64,000 nt of DNA, from contig CP136065.1 in NCBI GenBank assembly GCA_032622095.1, forward strand, positions 41,511,503 to 41,575,502. The letters are read 5' to 3'. The notes beneath the pieces were generated by a model. That model did no database searches, was not told the origin of the DNA, and saw only the letters and a list, made by a program, of their open reading frames with translations. A program made the position numbers and the translations under genes. Of the stretch, positions 34,860-46,541 are shown one piece after another. This stretch comes from Siphonodentalium dalli. Its lineage: Eukaryota; Mollusca; Scaphopoda; Gadilida; Siphonodentaliidae. How positions within the stretch are numbered: the first letter of the stretch is position 1; every line of letters starts with the position of its first letter.

Positions 34860-35640
34860 GGCCTTACAAACATGTTCAGGATCAGCTCTAGATGGGAGCT
34901 CTCAAATTTGAATGAATAGGCACAGTTTGCCATATAAGGTGATGTCAAGGTCGGTTAAAATGGCGATGGTGAGTAAACAAACCAACTTAACATGGATTCG
35001 TTCAATGATCATTATGATGTTTTCTCACGATTTTCAGCCATATAATGCAATGCAAAGCAAAGACAAGATTGCAGACGGAGAGGGGTTGCTGAAGGGAGTT
35101 ACGATGCTGTGTACTCAAGATGACGACGAATAAAAATATAAACAAGTGGATGAATAATGGTATATTGTTCATATTAAAAACATCATGTTCACTACTCTCG
35201 AACACTAAACTCCTAATTATGATAGCACTGTCATAATATAGATAATGTTCCTAATGGTATATAGCCTTACTACGTCCCTAATGGTGCATAGTCAATATTT
35301 GTGTTTGGATATATATGTAAATATATATATATATATATAATTTTCTGAATATAACTTGGTAACTAAAACATCAATCGAAATTCACCCACAATCTTCATTT
35401 TAAAAATTATTTCATTCATAATATGTAACCTCTGATGTACCGAGGGACTCACTTGGTTTAGCTGCAATTATCCTTGTAAGCTACATGGTTCGAATCCATG
35501 GGGTTCCAATTGACGAGGTTTTATGCATATTATAGAAATAATTTTCTAGATATGTGTGTTACATGTATATACATGTAATTGGATTTTGTGTCAAAAACTG
35601 TTATTAATTAAATTAAATTAAAATTTGGCCAATCGGTAAA
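34860..35640 (+). repeat. Dispersed repeat block, copy 1, with tRNA-like segment
   Basis: Shares order and sequence with 39640-40265: ACAAACATGTTCAGGAT, CATATAAGGTGATGTCAAGG, GATGCTGTGTACTCAAGATG, the tRNA-like part (35444-35507) and CGAGGTTTTATGCATATTAT. Copy 1 has about 120 bp extra at 35220-35345. Confidence 0.75.
35444..35507 (+). ncRNA. tRNA-like remnant with shortened anticodon arm
   Basis: GGGACTC (35444-35450) can pair with GGGTTCC (35501-35507) as a 7-bp acceptor stem allowing G-T pairs. CATGG-TTCGAAT-CCATG is a perfect T arm containing a B box GGTTCGAATCC. TTGGTTTAGCTGCAA resembles a D arm and A box. Only about 16 nt lie between D arm and T arm, too few for a normal anticodon arm. 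So it is a tRNA-derived SINE head or decayed tRNA, not a functional tRNA gene. Confidence 0.5.
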
Positions 35641-35741
35641 AGCCGATGTTCAACTAATAGGTCAGATTTAATATGCGATGGGCTATTATTGGCTGATTCC
35701 GATTATCAAAACATCACTACTAACTTCCTTATTTTCCACAG

Positions 35742-35836
35742 GAAAATATCCATAATGTCAATGACCCAGCCAATGACTTCAATTGGCAGTGAAGAGGTTA
35801 ATAACGGTTGCAACATTTATGGCTCAAAAGGAGAAT
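35742..35836 (+). CDS. Candidate internal exon, function unknown
   Basis: CTTATTTTCCACAG precedes 95 bp that stay open only in the frame containing MSMTQPMTSIGSEEVNNG, ending GAGAAT|GTAAGTA, a strong donor. The encoded stretch is polar, with no cysteine pattern or membrane segment, and has an NIYGSKGE motif like receptor tails. It starts after two bases of a codon and ends in phase 1. That does not join directly to the phase-0 exons at 36599 and 37677, so either another exon lies between or they are not one gene. Confidence 0.35.
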
Positions 35837-36598
35837 GTAAGTATTATCCAGGAATGTTTTTTGAAGTGATAAAACTATAAGATAGTGAAAGGCAAAGGGA
35901 TTTCAATGATCGTGAGTCAATGTTCACACAATGCAATGGATCGTTGATGTTCTGCAGCTGTCATTTCTAAGAAGAAAACAGGCCATAAGATCGATTAAAG
36001 AGATTAGAAAATCCAGAAATATTAGGTTATTATTAGATGGAAAAATAACAGATGAGAAAAAACAAAAACAGGCATGTAAAATTCAACTGATATTTAATAG
36101 TGATAATTTCAGACTGGCTGATCATGCTATTACAGAAAACACAATATCGGAACTAGTACTATTTTGAACACTTCCTCAAATCATTGATAAAAAAGTAAAT
36201 GTTCCTCCATTGATAGTCACTGTCTATAATTTGTATGCGTCCAAGTTGCATGTAAAATTTGTCAAAATGACAATGCTACCTGTATATTCACAAATAATCA
36301 CCAACGCAAATTTGTTATATCAATTTAACACTGAGAAATATGATGAATGAATATTTAAAATGACTGCTTCAACTTTTGGAGCATTTTGTATCATTCTCTT
36401 GAATAACTACAGTAATAAATTAATTCCATGTTCATTAACTGGTCTATACGCTGTTGTGTGACAAACCCGCTTTCGAGCAGGCAACAAATCACGAGCAGCC
36501 GCAGTGTAACCTCTTGTTTAAATTGTACTTCATGTTACTATTGTTAATTGCATATCAAAAGAAGTTTCAACTGATTTTAATTTTAAATTAAATTTCAG

Positions 36599-36664
36599 AG
36601 TTCCATTGATGATTACAAGTATGAAAATATGGCACCACTAAGGCAGCCTTCGATATATGACTGA
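36599..36664 (+). CDS. Terminal exon, duplicated copy 1 (early stop)
   Basis: AAATTTCAG precedes an open frame of 21 codons (SSIDDYKYENMAPLRQPSIYD) ended by TGA at 36662. In copy 2 the same codon is GGA, and reading past it in copy 1 reaches a conserved TTTTGA. This copy therefore looks shortened by one substitution. Four third-position synonymous differences between the copies support this frame as coding. The short acidic and tyrosine-containing peptide would be a protein C-terminus. Confidence 0.45.
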   Translation, partial: SSIDDYKYENMAPLRQPSIYD

Positions 36665-37111
36665 AGAGAGCATGATAAATTTTGAATACACCGCTCATAG
36701 CAAGGGAATGCAGACAGTGAATGTAAACACCCCAAAATAAGTAAGTTCCCCCAGCATATTACACTGTATCTCAAGAATCATGGCGGCCATTGTGTCACAT
36801 TCCATAATCCATTGAAAGATCCATAAATGAGTTGATTATGGCTCAAAAAATACCCAATTAAAAGTTAGCCCATATGTTTATCAGAGGGGGGCTTATGTAA
36901 GCACCCCTTTATATACACATTCCAAATATTTTGAGTGGGCAACAAATCCGGTGTCTCACTCAAATGTGGGCAACAATTGTATAGTTTGCATTCGCCCTTT
37001 TGTTTCATTAAAAATTGGGTCCTGTTCGACCCAGGTTTTGTGTTTACACAATAGTAGTAAGCGAGCAGCCGTGATGTGGTGTAACATCTTGTTTAAATTG
37101 TACTTCATGTT

Positions 37112-37607
37112 TATTATACCGTTACTCTCAAAGAGAATGTGGGGTATACTGGATTCATTCAATCCTTCACAACGTCCGGACATCTATCCCTCTGTTTTTC
37201 CTTCTGTCCGGGCAGATGTCTCCACCACCATTGGACGAATCTCAATGAAATTTGGTATGGATGTTCACTACTATGAGGGCAATCAATTGAGTGTTCAATC
37301 ATATTTTTTCCTGTTTTCTGTTCTGGTCATCATTTATAAATTTGGAAGTGTTGGTTTTTTGTCTGTATCGCCACCACCATAGCACCAGTTGACAGATTTC
37401 AATGGAATTTGGTATGGATGTTCACTATTATGATGGCAGTCTGTTGAGTGTTCAATCGTTTTGTTCATGTTTTCCATTCTACAGTTATTTATCTGTGTTT
37501 ATTTGAAAATGTTAGGGGGTTATTCCCGTTCAAGCAGATATCTCACCCATACTTCGTCAGTTCGAATTTACCACGATGGTGGTATGCCAACACCACCGGT
37601 GCAGTCT
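37112..37607 (+). mobile_element. H2 element (hairpin plus CCGT-type leader) inserted in the duplication
   Basis: Interrupts the copy-2 flank between CTTGTTTAAATTGTACTTCATG and CTCTTGTTAATTGCATATC, which are nearly adjacent in copy 1 (36515-36558). Begins TTATACCGTTACTCTCAAAG + AGAATGTGGGGTATA (hairpin), then TCCGGAC..GTCCGGGC and two units of AATTTGGTATGGATGTTCAC. Ends GATGGTGGTATGCCA. Confidence 0.65.
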
Positions 37608-37676
37608 CTTGTTAATTGCATATCAAGATCAGGTTCAACTGATTTTAATTTAAAATTTTAATTTATGCTTATTCAG

Positions 37677-37778
37677 AGTTCCGGTGATGACTACAAGTGC
37701 GAAAAGATGGCACCCATGGAAACGCCACCACTAAGGCAGGCTTCAATTTATGATGGAAGAGAACAAGAATTTTTTTGA
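37677..37778 (+). CDS. Terminal exon, duplicated copy 2
   Basis: TTTATGCTTATTCAG precedes 33 codons and a TGA (37776-37778). The peptide begins SSGDDYKCEKMAPMETPPLR and ends in two phenylalanines. Relative to copy 1 there is a 15-bp in-frame insertion, several synonymous third-base changes and only a few replacements, the pattern of constrained coding sequence. Flanking intron (TTGTTAATTGCATATCAA, TTCAACTGATTTTAATTT) and downstream sequence (CATAGCAAGGGAATGCA, ACACCCCAAAATAAGTAAGT) are duplicated too. These could be alternative last exons of one gene; the main body was not found. Confidence 0.5.
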   Translation, partial: SSGDDYKCEKMAPMETPPLRQASIYDGREQEFF

Positions 37779-38004
37779 AGACATGGTCATAGCAAGGGAA
37801 TGCAAAGAAAGGTGAGTGCTACTTGGTAAGAGGTCAAATTGGTTATTAACACCCCAAAATAAGTAAGTTCCCCTAACACTGTATGAAGTATCCTGAGGTT
37901 GATTTTCAGGAAATGCTACATGTATATTCCGTATCTTGGCACTGCTGTCGACCAAGTATGTGCATGCTTGAGTGATCACCGTATGTGTGGAGATAGCGCT
38001 CAAT

Positions 38005-39525
38005 TCATGTTACCAAATTGTTGAGAACTCTCCTCAACAGTGAATTTTCTTAAAATGGAAATTTGAAGTAATCTGAAGAGAAAAATTAGTATCCTTTATA
38101 ACCAATGTATGTTATAATATTATAATAACACGTGTTTACCCTCACAATATGAGAGATATGTTCGAATTATGTCAACTTTTTTTTTTAAATTGTAATAACG
38201 GTCTGCGGGAAAATATATCAAACATTTTTCATTTTATATTTAAGTTTTTGGCAGCCATTTGCAGAACTATTTTTGTTAGAATAAATCAACATAAAGCTAG
38301 CGGTACTTAATATCTGAAAAGATGAAACAATATTGAGTATTTATGTCTGCCAGATTATTGAAAGCGTTGAATAATATTTGTTTTATGTTGTTTTGGTCCT
38401 TTACCTGAGAAAAAAAATAGTCCTGCAAAATGGCTGCCAAAAAACTAAAATATACTGTGAAAAATATTTGATTTATTTACTCGCAGACATTTATGATTTC
38501 AGATAGACTGAGCGCATACTCTAATTGGGTTCATGGTCTAGATAATGCAATGTGGTTTTTTTTTTATATTCCCAGTACAACTCGATAGACCTTCATGAAA
38601 AAAAATTCATTTGACTTTTTTAAACCACTTTTTTATAAAATTCATATTGTGAGGGTATATTGTGAGTTGTTATAATACTGTATCACACATTGCTTATAAT
38701 GCATAATGATTTTTCCCTTCAAATTGATTGGAATATAGTGGGTTTTTTTAATTCACGAATGGCGCATCCTTAAGATTGTAGATAACTTATTTAAAGGCTC
38801 ATGTCATGTGACGAGTAGCTTAGTTCTGCATTACTTGGAGCAACGTGCCCCCATTGTAACAAGTAGATACTGGATACAATACTACCAAGTGTCTCTGCCA
38901 GACTTTTGCAGTAGATGAGGAATGTTTATTGTCATTATCCTTTTGTAGACATTATCTGCATTCAGTTAGTGTTCATTCAACCATGTATCTAGTCACTATA
39001 TCATTACTTATAAGTAGTGATGAGCCGATGATCGGATATGACAATCGGAATCGGTCGATTATGGCCCGTCGGATGACAATTGGCACTTCGGTTTCAACAT
39101 CGGCATTGCCAATTACCTAAATAATAATCAGGTGCTTATTTTTCTTCAATAAACTGTGTCAAATATGACGTTGTTTTATTGAATAAATGACCAGTAAACA
39201 TAAGGAAAGTGTTACCAAACACAAACTTTGATATAAACCGAAAGTACATATCACGTGACACTTAATTACACAGTTGACTGCACTATTTACACGCTTATCC
39301 ATCTTAAGAATATATCAAGTAACAGTTGTTATATATCGAATGAATTGAAATGATTATGTAAAATAGCTGGGCGAGACCCATTATATATAGTCTAGTGTGT
39401 AAAACTTACAACATCCTCATTGTTCACAATTAAGAACTACTTTTCAATGTAATGACGCTATTGACAAGTATACACACTGATATCAGGTCAGCCAGTGACC
39501 TCAAGTGGGCCACACACGAAGCGAT
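38005..39525. other. No gene recognised
   Basis: AT-rich stretch with several poly-T runs. Nothing supportable on either strand. 39020-39115 has a locally CG-containing open stretch without splice signals. Confidence 0.45.
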
Positions 39526-39639
39526 GAGAGCCATAATTTTTTACAAAATATGTTAAAAAACATAGCCTCCAGCAGCCATCTTGAATTTTGAATTTTAATC
39601 CATCGGCACATCCTATTGCCCGAATTTATTGGGCTATTG

Positions 39640-40265
39640 TTATGAAAATTTACAAACATGTTCAGGATGACCTCTAGATGGGAGCTCTCAAATTTTAATG
39701 AATACATATAAACACATTTTGCCATATAAGGTGATGTCAAGGTCGTCAAAATGGCGATGGTGACCAAAAAAACCAATGTAACATGGACACATTCAATGAT
39801 CATGACGATGTTTTATCACAATTTTCAGTTGTATAATGCAATGCAAAGAAAAGACAAGATTGCAGATGGAGAGGGGTTGACTGAAGGATGTTACGATGCT
39901 GTGTACTCAAGATGACGACGAATAAAAATAAAAACGAGTGGATGAATAATGGTATATTGTTTGTATTATAACTAATTTCATTGAAGATTTCATCATGTTC
40001 ATTACTGTTGAACACTAAACTGCTAATTATGATAGCACAGAATATAACTAAAACATCAAACGAAATTCACCCACAATCTTCAATTTCAAAATTATTTTAG
40101 TCATAGCATGTAACCTCTTATGTACCCAGGGACTCACTTGGTTTAGCTGCAAGTATACTTGTAAGCTACATGGTTCGATTCCATTGGGTTCCAACTGACG
40201 AGGTTTTATGCATATTATAGAAATAATTTGCTAGATGTGTGTTATATAATTGGATTTTGTGTCAA
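39640..40265 (+). repeat. Dispersed repeat block, copy 2, with tRNA-like segment
   Basis: Second copy of 34860-35640. It includes the tRNA-like segment at 40129-40192 (GGGACTC..GGGTTCC acceptor, CATGG TTCGATT CCATT T arm), again 64 nt and again lacking a full anticodon arm. Confidence 0.75.
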
Positions 40266-42257
40266 TAAGACCAAATGAAAAAAGATGTTTGATTCTCAGG
40301 CAATTGTTTTGGAAAATAAATGCGGGCGCGAGGGTTTTATTTTTATGTTTTATTTTGTTATGCCCACAGACTGGTAAAATAAGCGTGGGTTATTATACCT
40401 TCCCAAGCAGGCCTCAGCTCACAAGGCGACTCGGGCGAGATTGTCGCCTTACTGTTGCTGACTTCGCCCTATCGTCGCTCTAAGGCGAAATCGAAGTCGC
40501 CTTCAATTTTTGGGGGATTTTTTTTTTTTCTTAATTTTTTTTCTAGTTTTTTCCCAGACATGTCCGTATATAGATGAATTGTGGCAGCCATCCCAAAAAG
40601 AAACAGACGATTCAGAGACAAAGACCCAAGTGTTTAAAATAAAAAATAAAATATGACCTATTGTTTTGTGATCTTTTGTGTTGTTATTCAGTCGCCTTTG
40701 TTCGCTTTGAGGTATAATGAATGTTAATCACGAATGTTTTGACACGCTGAAAACACGATATGTTCGCATCTGTGTTGTTACTGACCATCGTGAGTGTCAC
40801 AAATAAATGTTTTAATTAACTTAAAAGACCACCGTCCCGCTTTTCAGATATAAAAACAATTACGCAATTATCAGAGTATGTTCGCAAGTTCGTTTCGGTA
40901 ACGCGTCATACTTTTTGAAGAGACCGCGTCCCACTTTTTGAAGAGACCGCTTCTGTAGCCGTAAATAAATGTCAAGTTTATTGCTTTAATCGGATTATAC
41001 CAGTGATGTTGGCATTAATTAAGGGAGGCCATTAATTAATAAAAGCTTTAGCAACTCCTTTGTTAGTTAATCCTTATTGTTTATTTTAGCGGACACCCAC
41101 ATTACAGCCGTGACCACATTAAACTTAAAAAGTTACATGCATCATCTGATCTAGTCCGCAAATCTGACGTTAATTATCAGAGCACGGCTGAATATTTGAT
41201 TAGTTGGGTCCACCAACTAAATATGATCATGATTCAGACTGTTAAATGTATAATAACAATTAATTACGCTAATTTCAGATAAAGTCAAAATATTTTAGTT
41301 TTATTTCTTATTTTAACTTTTTAAATTTTGTATTGATGTTATAAAATAAAGCGATATCTGAAAATTGTCAATATTTGGTAGTCTCCCCACTTCTCCCTGA
41401 AGTCTCCCTAAATTTCCTGGAGGGAGACTTCAAGTCTCCCTGTTCTGAACCCCTAGGCTGAGGCCTGTTCCCAAGTCCAGAAATTGTAAGGAGCACTTTG
41501 TAATGAATATAAACTAATATAATCTGATATAAAGAATGATAAATTATGACATTGTACTACCCTACCTGTACATCATATAGGGATTACCTTGACTGATATA
41601 TAATGTTGATATGATTTTTAATATCTGCACAATCATTTTTAACACCAGATATCAGATTCATACAAAAATACGGAGCGTAAATACAGTCAAAACAAAGATA
41701 AAGTGATCTTCCAAACTATCATAGAAAGTCTTGGTTCACTTATTCCACTGACTAATTAGACTGTATATGTACCGCAATGGATGATAGACAATAAAACTTA
41801 AAAACATGGCCAATATCCACTGATTGTCAAACTGAATTTTTGTTGCATTCCATGTTTGCATTCTCAAATTATTTTTTTGTTCAATATCAAACTTCGTGCT
41901 GACCGCAGATCGAAATGTTCAACAAATTTTACCAATAAACTGGGGGGTTTGGACAGCCTGTGGTGACAATGTACCTGATAGTTATCATTGCCAACGGTCT
42001 TTTGTTGGAAACCCACACATACACTGTTGTATTTAGCTCCTATTTGATATTTGAAACATAAATAATTTCCATGGTACAGTTTCCTATTTTCATGTTGCGT
42101 GGTTTACAACTACGATGAGATCCAAATTGTAATAAAATGGTCCAATGCAAAAAAAAATATTTCCGATGCGGCTATGCCTGAGAATCGACATTTTTTGCCT
42201 AACAGTCATTAATTAAATTATATTAAACTCACAGAAAGCATATCAAATAATATATTA
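40266..42257. other. No gene recognised; two small palindromic tracts
   Basis: 40420-40510 contains GGCGAC/GTCGCC-type inverted repeats. 41387-41453 contains AGTCTCCCT and AGGGAGACT repeats (GAAGTCTCCCT..GGAGGGAGACTTC). Both look like transposon ends, but no second end was identified. Confidence 0.35.
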
Positions 42258-42328
42258 TATAATATTCTTTCTGTTTATGGCCGTTTTAGCGGAGTTGACT
42301 ATACCAATCGCCTAGGCTGCCCGTATCC
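42258..42328 (-). mobile_element. Family T1 terminal fragment
   Basis: ATATTCTTTCTGTTTATGGC followed by GCCCGTATCC directly before TTAA (42329-42332). Matches one end of family T1. The other end is absent. Confidence 0.55.
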
Positions 42329-42846
42329 TTAAGATTGCTGTTATTGATATCATGCATCCCTGAATTGACGCATCGGTGTTCCACAATTTTCTAAGCCATG
42401 GATCAATTTGAGTTAGTTTTTTTCTTTTTTATATGCTATTTATGAATGTGTTCCAAAATGTTTTTTAAACTGTTTTGGGTTTTCTCTTTTCTGAAATGGA
42501 AAGATCTTGGAAGGTTCAATTACCACCAATAACGGCTTGTTTTCAGAAACGTTTTGTGAAGTAGATATATTGCAGAAATGAGTGAAGAATGTATATCGGA
42601 TATAGCAATAGTTTGGAGTTGGCTATGTGTTGGAAAATTGTTTGGAAAATATCATGATTAGGATAGCCTGTAGATTGAAGCTATTTCAAAGAATTTCAAA
42701 TTACTCATTGGTACACCCTACAGGCCACATCCCTCATCTGAATATCACCAGAAATCATGTATATTCAAGGTTCTCCTGTGCTGCCCATTTCCCTAATAAT
42801 TACTTGCTTCGTGATTTGCTGCCAGATGAACATCTTTGGATATTAA

Positions 42847-43213
42847 AGACATATTATGGACTTGTTCGGGTGCGTGGAATTTATAAGTTAGTACTCAGGA
42901 AGTATGTCAATATGGGGAATGTAGCAATCTACTAACATCGCCAAAATTTCGAAGATATCAACCATACCACTCCATAGAAAACATCGTCGGAACTGCGCCC
43001 AATTGTAAATATTTACATCTCGATCCGGGACGCAACTATCGGCGATAATCTAACACAAATGATTTCTCCATCGAGAGCCATTGCATTTAATTAATATATA
43101 AGAATGACAATGTTTATCGTCAATTTGGATTGATATTAGTAACAAATTACTACTTTGAGGAAGATTATTCTCAATTTCTATTTGATCACCCAACCGGAGT
43201 ATTTCACATAACT
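42847..43213. mobile_element. TTAA-flanked element, family T4, copy 4
   Basis: TTAA at 42843-42846 and 43214-43217. Begins AGACATATTATGGACTTGTT and ends GTATTTCACATAACT. Length and internal order match copies 2 and 3. Confidence 0.8.
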
Positions 43214-43292
43214 TTAAGGCAAATGATATTATGCATATTAAGTGGTTATGAGGTAACTCTTCCAATTTTGTCTCAATTAATTATCTGTTAAA

Positions 43293-43700
43293 GATACGGT
43301 CTTGGGTACTGCTGTTAAAATATTCACATCCTTTAAAACTGCCATAAACAGAAAGAATATTAAAATGTAGACAGATCTTGTTCATATGCCAATCATAAAT
43401 AACGTGTAGATAGCATGTTATTGTAGTTTGTATGCTTTGTTATGTAAACAAACAGTATGCAAATAGTGTGCGATAAGCAAGACATTCAACATCAGGTAGA
43501 CCCCACTATTTGAACTTGGTTAAAACTGCCACCATGTTGCTTATAACTTACTGGTATAGCCCCTGCTAATCCTTGCCACTCAAAATTTTGGTGTTGAATG
43601 GGTCACTGTGAACCAATCTGTCAAAAATATTGCCGTGGTGTTCAGTGTTTTGCTTATCGCACATCCTGTATGTGCTGTATATAAACAAACGATCAGCTCA
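43293..43700 (+). mobile_element. Family T1 copy with a nested inverted-repeat insertion
   Basis: After TTAA (43289-43292), AGATACGGTCTTGGGTACTG, AAAACTGCCATAAACAGAAAG and TTATGTAAACAAACAGTATG follow T1. At about 43467-43663 a separate element bounded by TGTGCGATAAGCAAGACA and TGTTTTGCTTATCGCACA interrupts it. Confidence 0.6.
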
Positions 43701-44268
43701 CACAAAGTGTGTTTTATTGATAGTATCGCATTTATGCTATCATTATAATATACTTTGGTATATTCTTGAGGAAATGTTCATAATTTGGTAACTTTTATTT
43801 CTAAATGTAACCTAAAACCTGTCAGTGCATTTAATACTGAAAGTTAAATAAAAATTTAATAAAAAAAACCTCAATGAACAATTTCATTTTGTATATGCGC
43901 CCTATCACCCTTAAGGCTTAATCGTCCTCTGAGTTGAATGCCAGCTGGCAAGATGTAACATAATCTCAACACAAGTGGCTTTATACACTTCTTCTGCAGC
44001 TAATTGACCTTATTTGAATGGCTTACAGCCAAATGATACCCGAGTCAAATGATACCATAAAAAGTTATATCCTAATTAGTCAAATGGTACCCAAGATGGT
44101 CAAGTCTTTTGATACCTTTTTGAGTCAAATGGTACCTTTATCAAAAACGTTGATTTACATACATTTGATCTCAAAAAGACCTGCATCAAATGACTCTGCC
44201 ATTTTGGGTATAATTTGACCAATTAGCGTATCTCTTTGCAAACAAAAATATGTTACTCATAGTTTTAG

Positions 44269-44650
44269 CTCACCTGAGACAAAGTCTCTGGTGGAGCTAT
44301 AGTCATCACTCCTCGTCTGTCCATCCATCCGTCTGTCCGTCCGTCAATAATCGTCTTCTTATCCAGAATTATTATACCGAATTGGTTCATATTTGATGTG
44401 GATGTTCCCTAGGTGACTCACATTCAGATTTGTTCAAATGAGGTCACCAGGTCAATTGGTTGCAAAACAAGGGCCATAACTATATTCCTCTATGGTAATT
44501 CTTATAACAACTTCTTGTCTAGACCATTGGGTCGTTTTAGCTTAAATTTGGTATGGAGGGTCCTTGAATGACTGTGGTTCAGATTTGTTCAAATGGGGTC
44601 AAATAGGGGTGGCGCCAGAGACATAACTCCGAAGAAAACAAAATCAGATT
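44269..44650 (+). mobile_element. H3 element (hairpin leader, CCGT run)
   Basis: Begins with the hairpin TTAGCTCACCTGAGAC/GTCTCTGGTGGAGCTA. (CCGTCTGTCCGTCCGTC) follows, then two units around GGTTCATATTTGATGTGGAT and AATTTGGTATGGAGGGTCC, each followed by CAGATTTGTTCAAATG. Same architecture as H1 and H2 with different sequence. Confidence 0.6.
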
Positions 44651-44691
44651 TAACTCCTTGATTAATTTAACATAAATTTATTTTTATTTTT

Positions 44692-45803
44692 TATGTTTAC
44701 CCATACCATAGTATGGTAAACATAGTGTCGATGTCCGGATTGACCACTCATCATTAGTCCGTCCGTCTGTCTGTCCATAGACACTTTACGCATGGTGCGA
44801 TAACTCAAATATTTTCTATCTGATCGGAACCAAATTTTGTATATCAATTTCTCAGCACAAAAGACAGATCGAGTTCGATTATGGGTTTGAGCCGACTATT
44901 TTAACTGAGTTATGGCCCTTTTTCGAAAACATGTTCACTCTTAAAAAAAAAAATTTGATTGAATTCCTTGCTCAATTTAAAAAAAAAAAATATATAAATA
45001 AATTAAAAAAAAAAAAAAAAACACCATTATAACTCTGCCAGTACCCCGAGTCACCACACCAAATTTCGTTTAAATCGGTCCAAAATCTTGTGTTATGTTC
45101 TGGTAAATTTGTTTGGAGCGACATTAAACCCAATTCACCAATTGAATCCCATGCCTTTGGACTACTTAGCTATTGGGCTATATTATTTTCTGATGGCTCT
45201 TATGCCAATGTGCAGATAAAGAAAGATATGGTATCTAATTTTTTTTAAAGTTTCAACAATAAACATCACATGATATTAACAGTAGACTAGAACATCTGTG
45301 CTGCATTGCACAGCTGAGTATATCACTCTACAGATGGTCTGAGGTCATTATAAATGTCATTGGTTTAATATAGGTGCCAGCCTTCAACATAAACACTGCC
45401 TGTGATTTGTTGACAGCTCTGTTATATAATTGATATTAATGGGTCAGCAGTGAGGTGTTTTATCTTGATGGCTGTTGTTGGTAGAATTTTATACATTATC
45501 ATTGTAAACTTAAATTGGACTCTCTTAACCCAAGTATTCCATGTCCAGGTCACCTTTTCACATTTAACCCAAGGCTGTTGTGGTGCAGCATTACAGATCC
45601 TGTACCAGTGCATTCTCTTATATAAATGCGAGTGACCCATAAATTCCAATAATTTGTGCTTTGTACATTTGTCTATAATAGTACATGTAACAGTATACTC
45701 TATAATTCAACATCAAAACTCTCAGTTATGATTCCGATCATAGTAATTTACTCTCATCAAGGGATGGGTTAACATCTGCCGATCGTGATCGCCGTCTCGT
45801 TTT
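44692..45803 (+). mobile_element. Composite element H1, copy 2
   Basis: Same terminal hairpins as 33207-34690 (TTTACCCATACCATAGTATGG and GCCGATCGTGATCG). It contains a TTAAACCCAATTCACCAATTG segment and a T2-like half hairpin (GTGCATTCTCTTATATAAAT at about 45608). The 150-bp tandem is reduced to one unit. Confidence 0.65.
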
Positions 45804-45807
45804 TTAA

Positions 45808-46199
45808 AGGCCCACTTAATTTTCGAACCCCAAATTATATTATATAAAATATATGCCATATTATATATATTATATTGTCAACTTATCTGGTGTAATAAAC
45901 TGTGGATATGTTGAGTTGCCAACGCGTTTTGTCATCAAGAATTAAAATATCATATTTTCAATGCAGGGGGAATAACTCTATATATTAAAGATAGAGTTCT
46001 TCCCCTTCCATTGGAAAACTTTGAATTATGTTGCATTATGGGTGACAGAGGGGGGAAGTCTTCTATTTATCTGTGGGCATCTTCAAATAGTGGTGAATTA
46101 TAGCATTTTAATCATATTTTATGGCATAGATTGTTATTAAAACCGTATATCAAGTCACTATAAAAATAATAATTGGCGACTTGAAAATTAAGTGGGCCT
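45808..46199. mobile_element. TTAA-flanked element, family T6
   Basis: TTAA at 45804-45807 and 46200-46203. Ends AGGCCCACTTAATTTTC and GAAAATTAAGTGGGCCT, a perfect 17-bp inverted repeat. 392 bp, AT-rich, no coding capacity. It sits immediately beside the right terminus of H1 copy 2. Confidence 0.85.
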
Positions 46200-46541
46200 T
46201 TAAATATGTTAAAAAATTTGAAAAACTAACACCATTGTAACATCCGCAGAGTTATGAAAATCTTTAATGAAATCATTGAAACTTTCCCTTTCCATCATCC
46301 CCCCCACATGACCCAGACCACCACCCTGCCCCCAACCAACAGCACCTCCACCCCATCTCATCTCATAACTCACCTCTCCCACCAGCAGATTCAGTCAATT
46401 GTATTAGCTACAGACAGAGAGAGTTAACAACACAGTCATCAATTGAGATGTTATCAGGCTGACAGGTATAAACAACTGCTTAGCTAGCACTCATGCCAGT
46501 GTGTGTCATTAATATCAAATCAAAACAAATTATTGTGTTCC

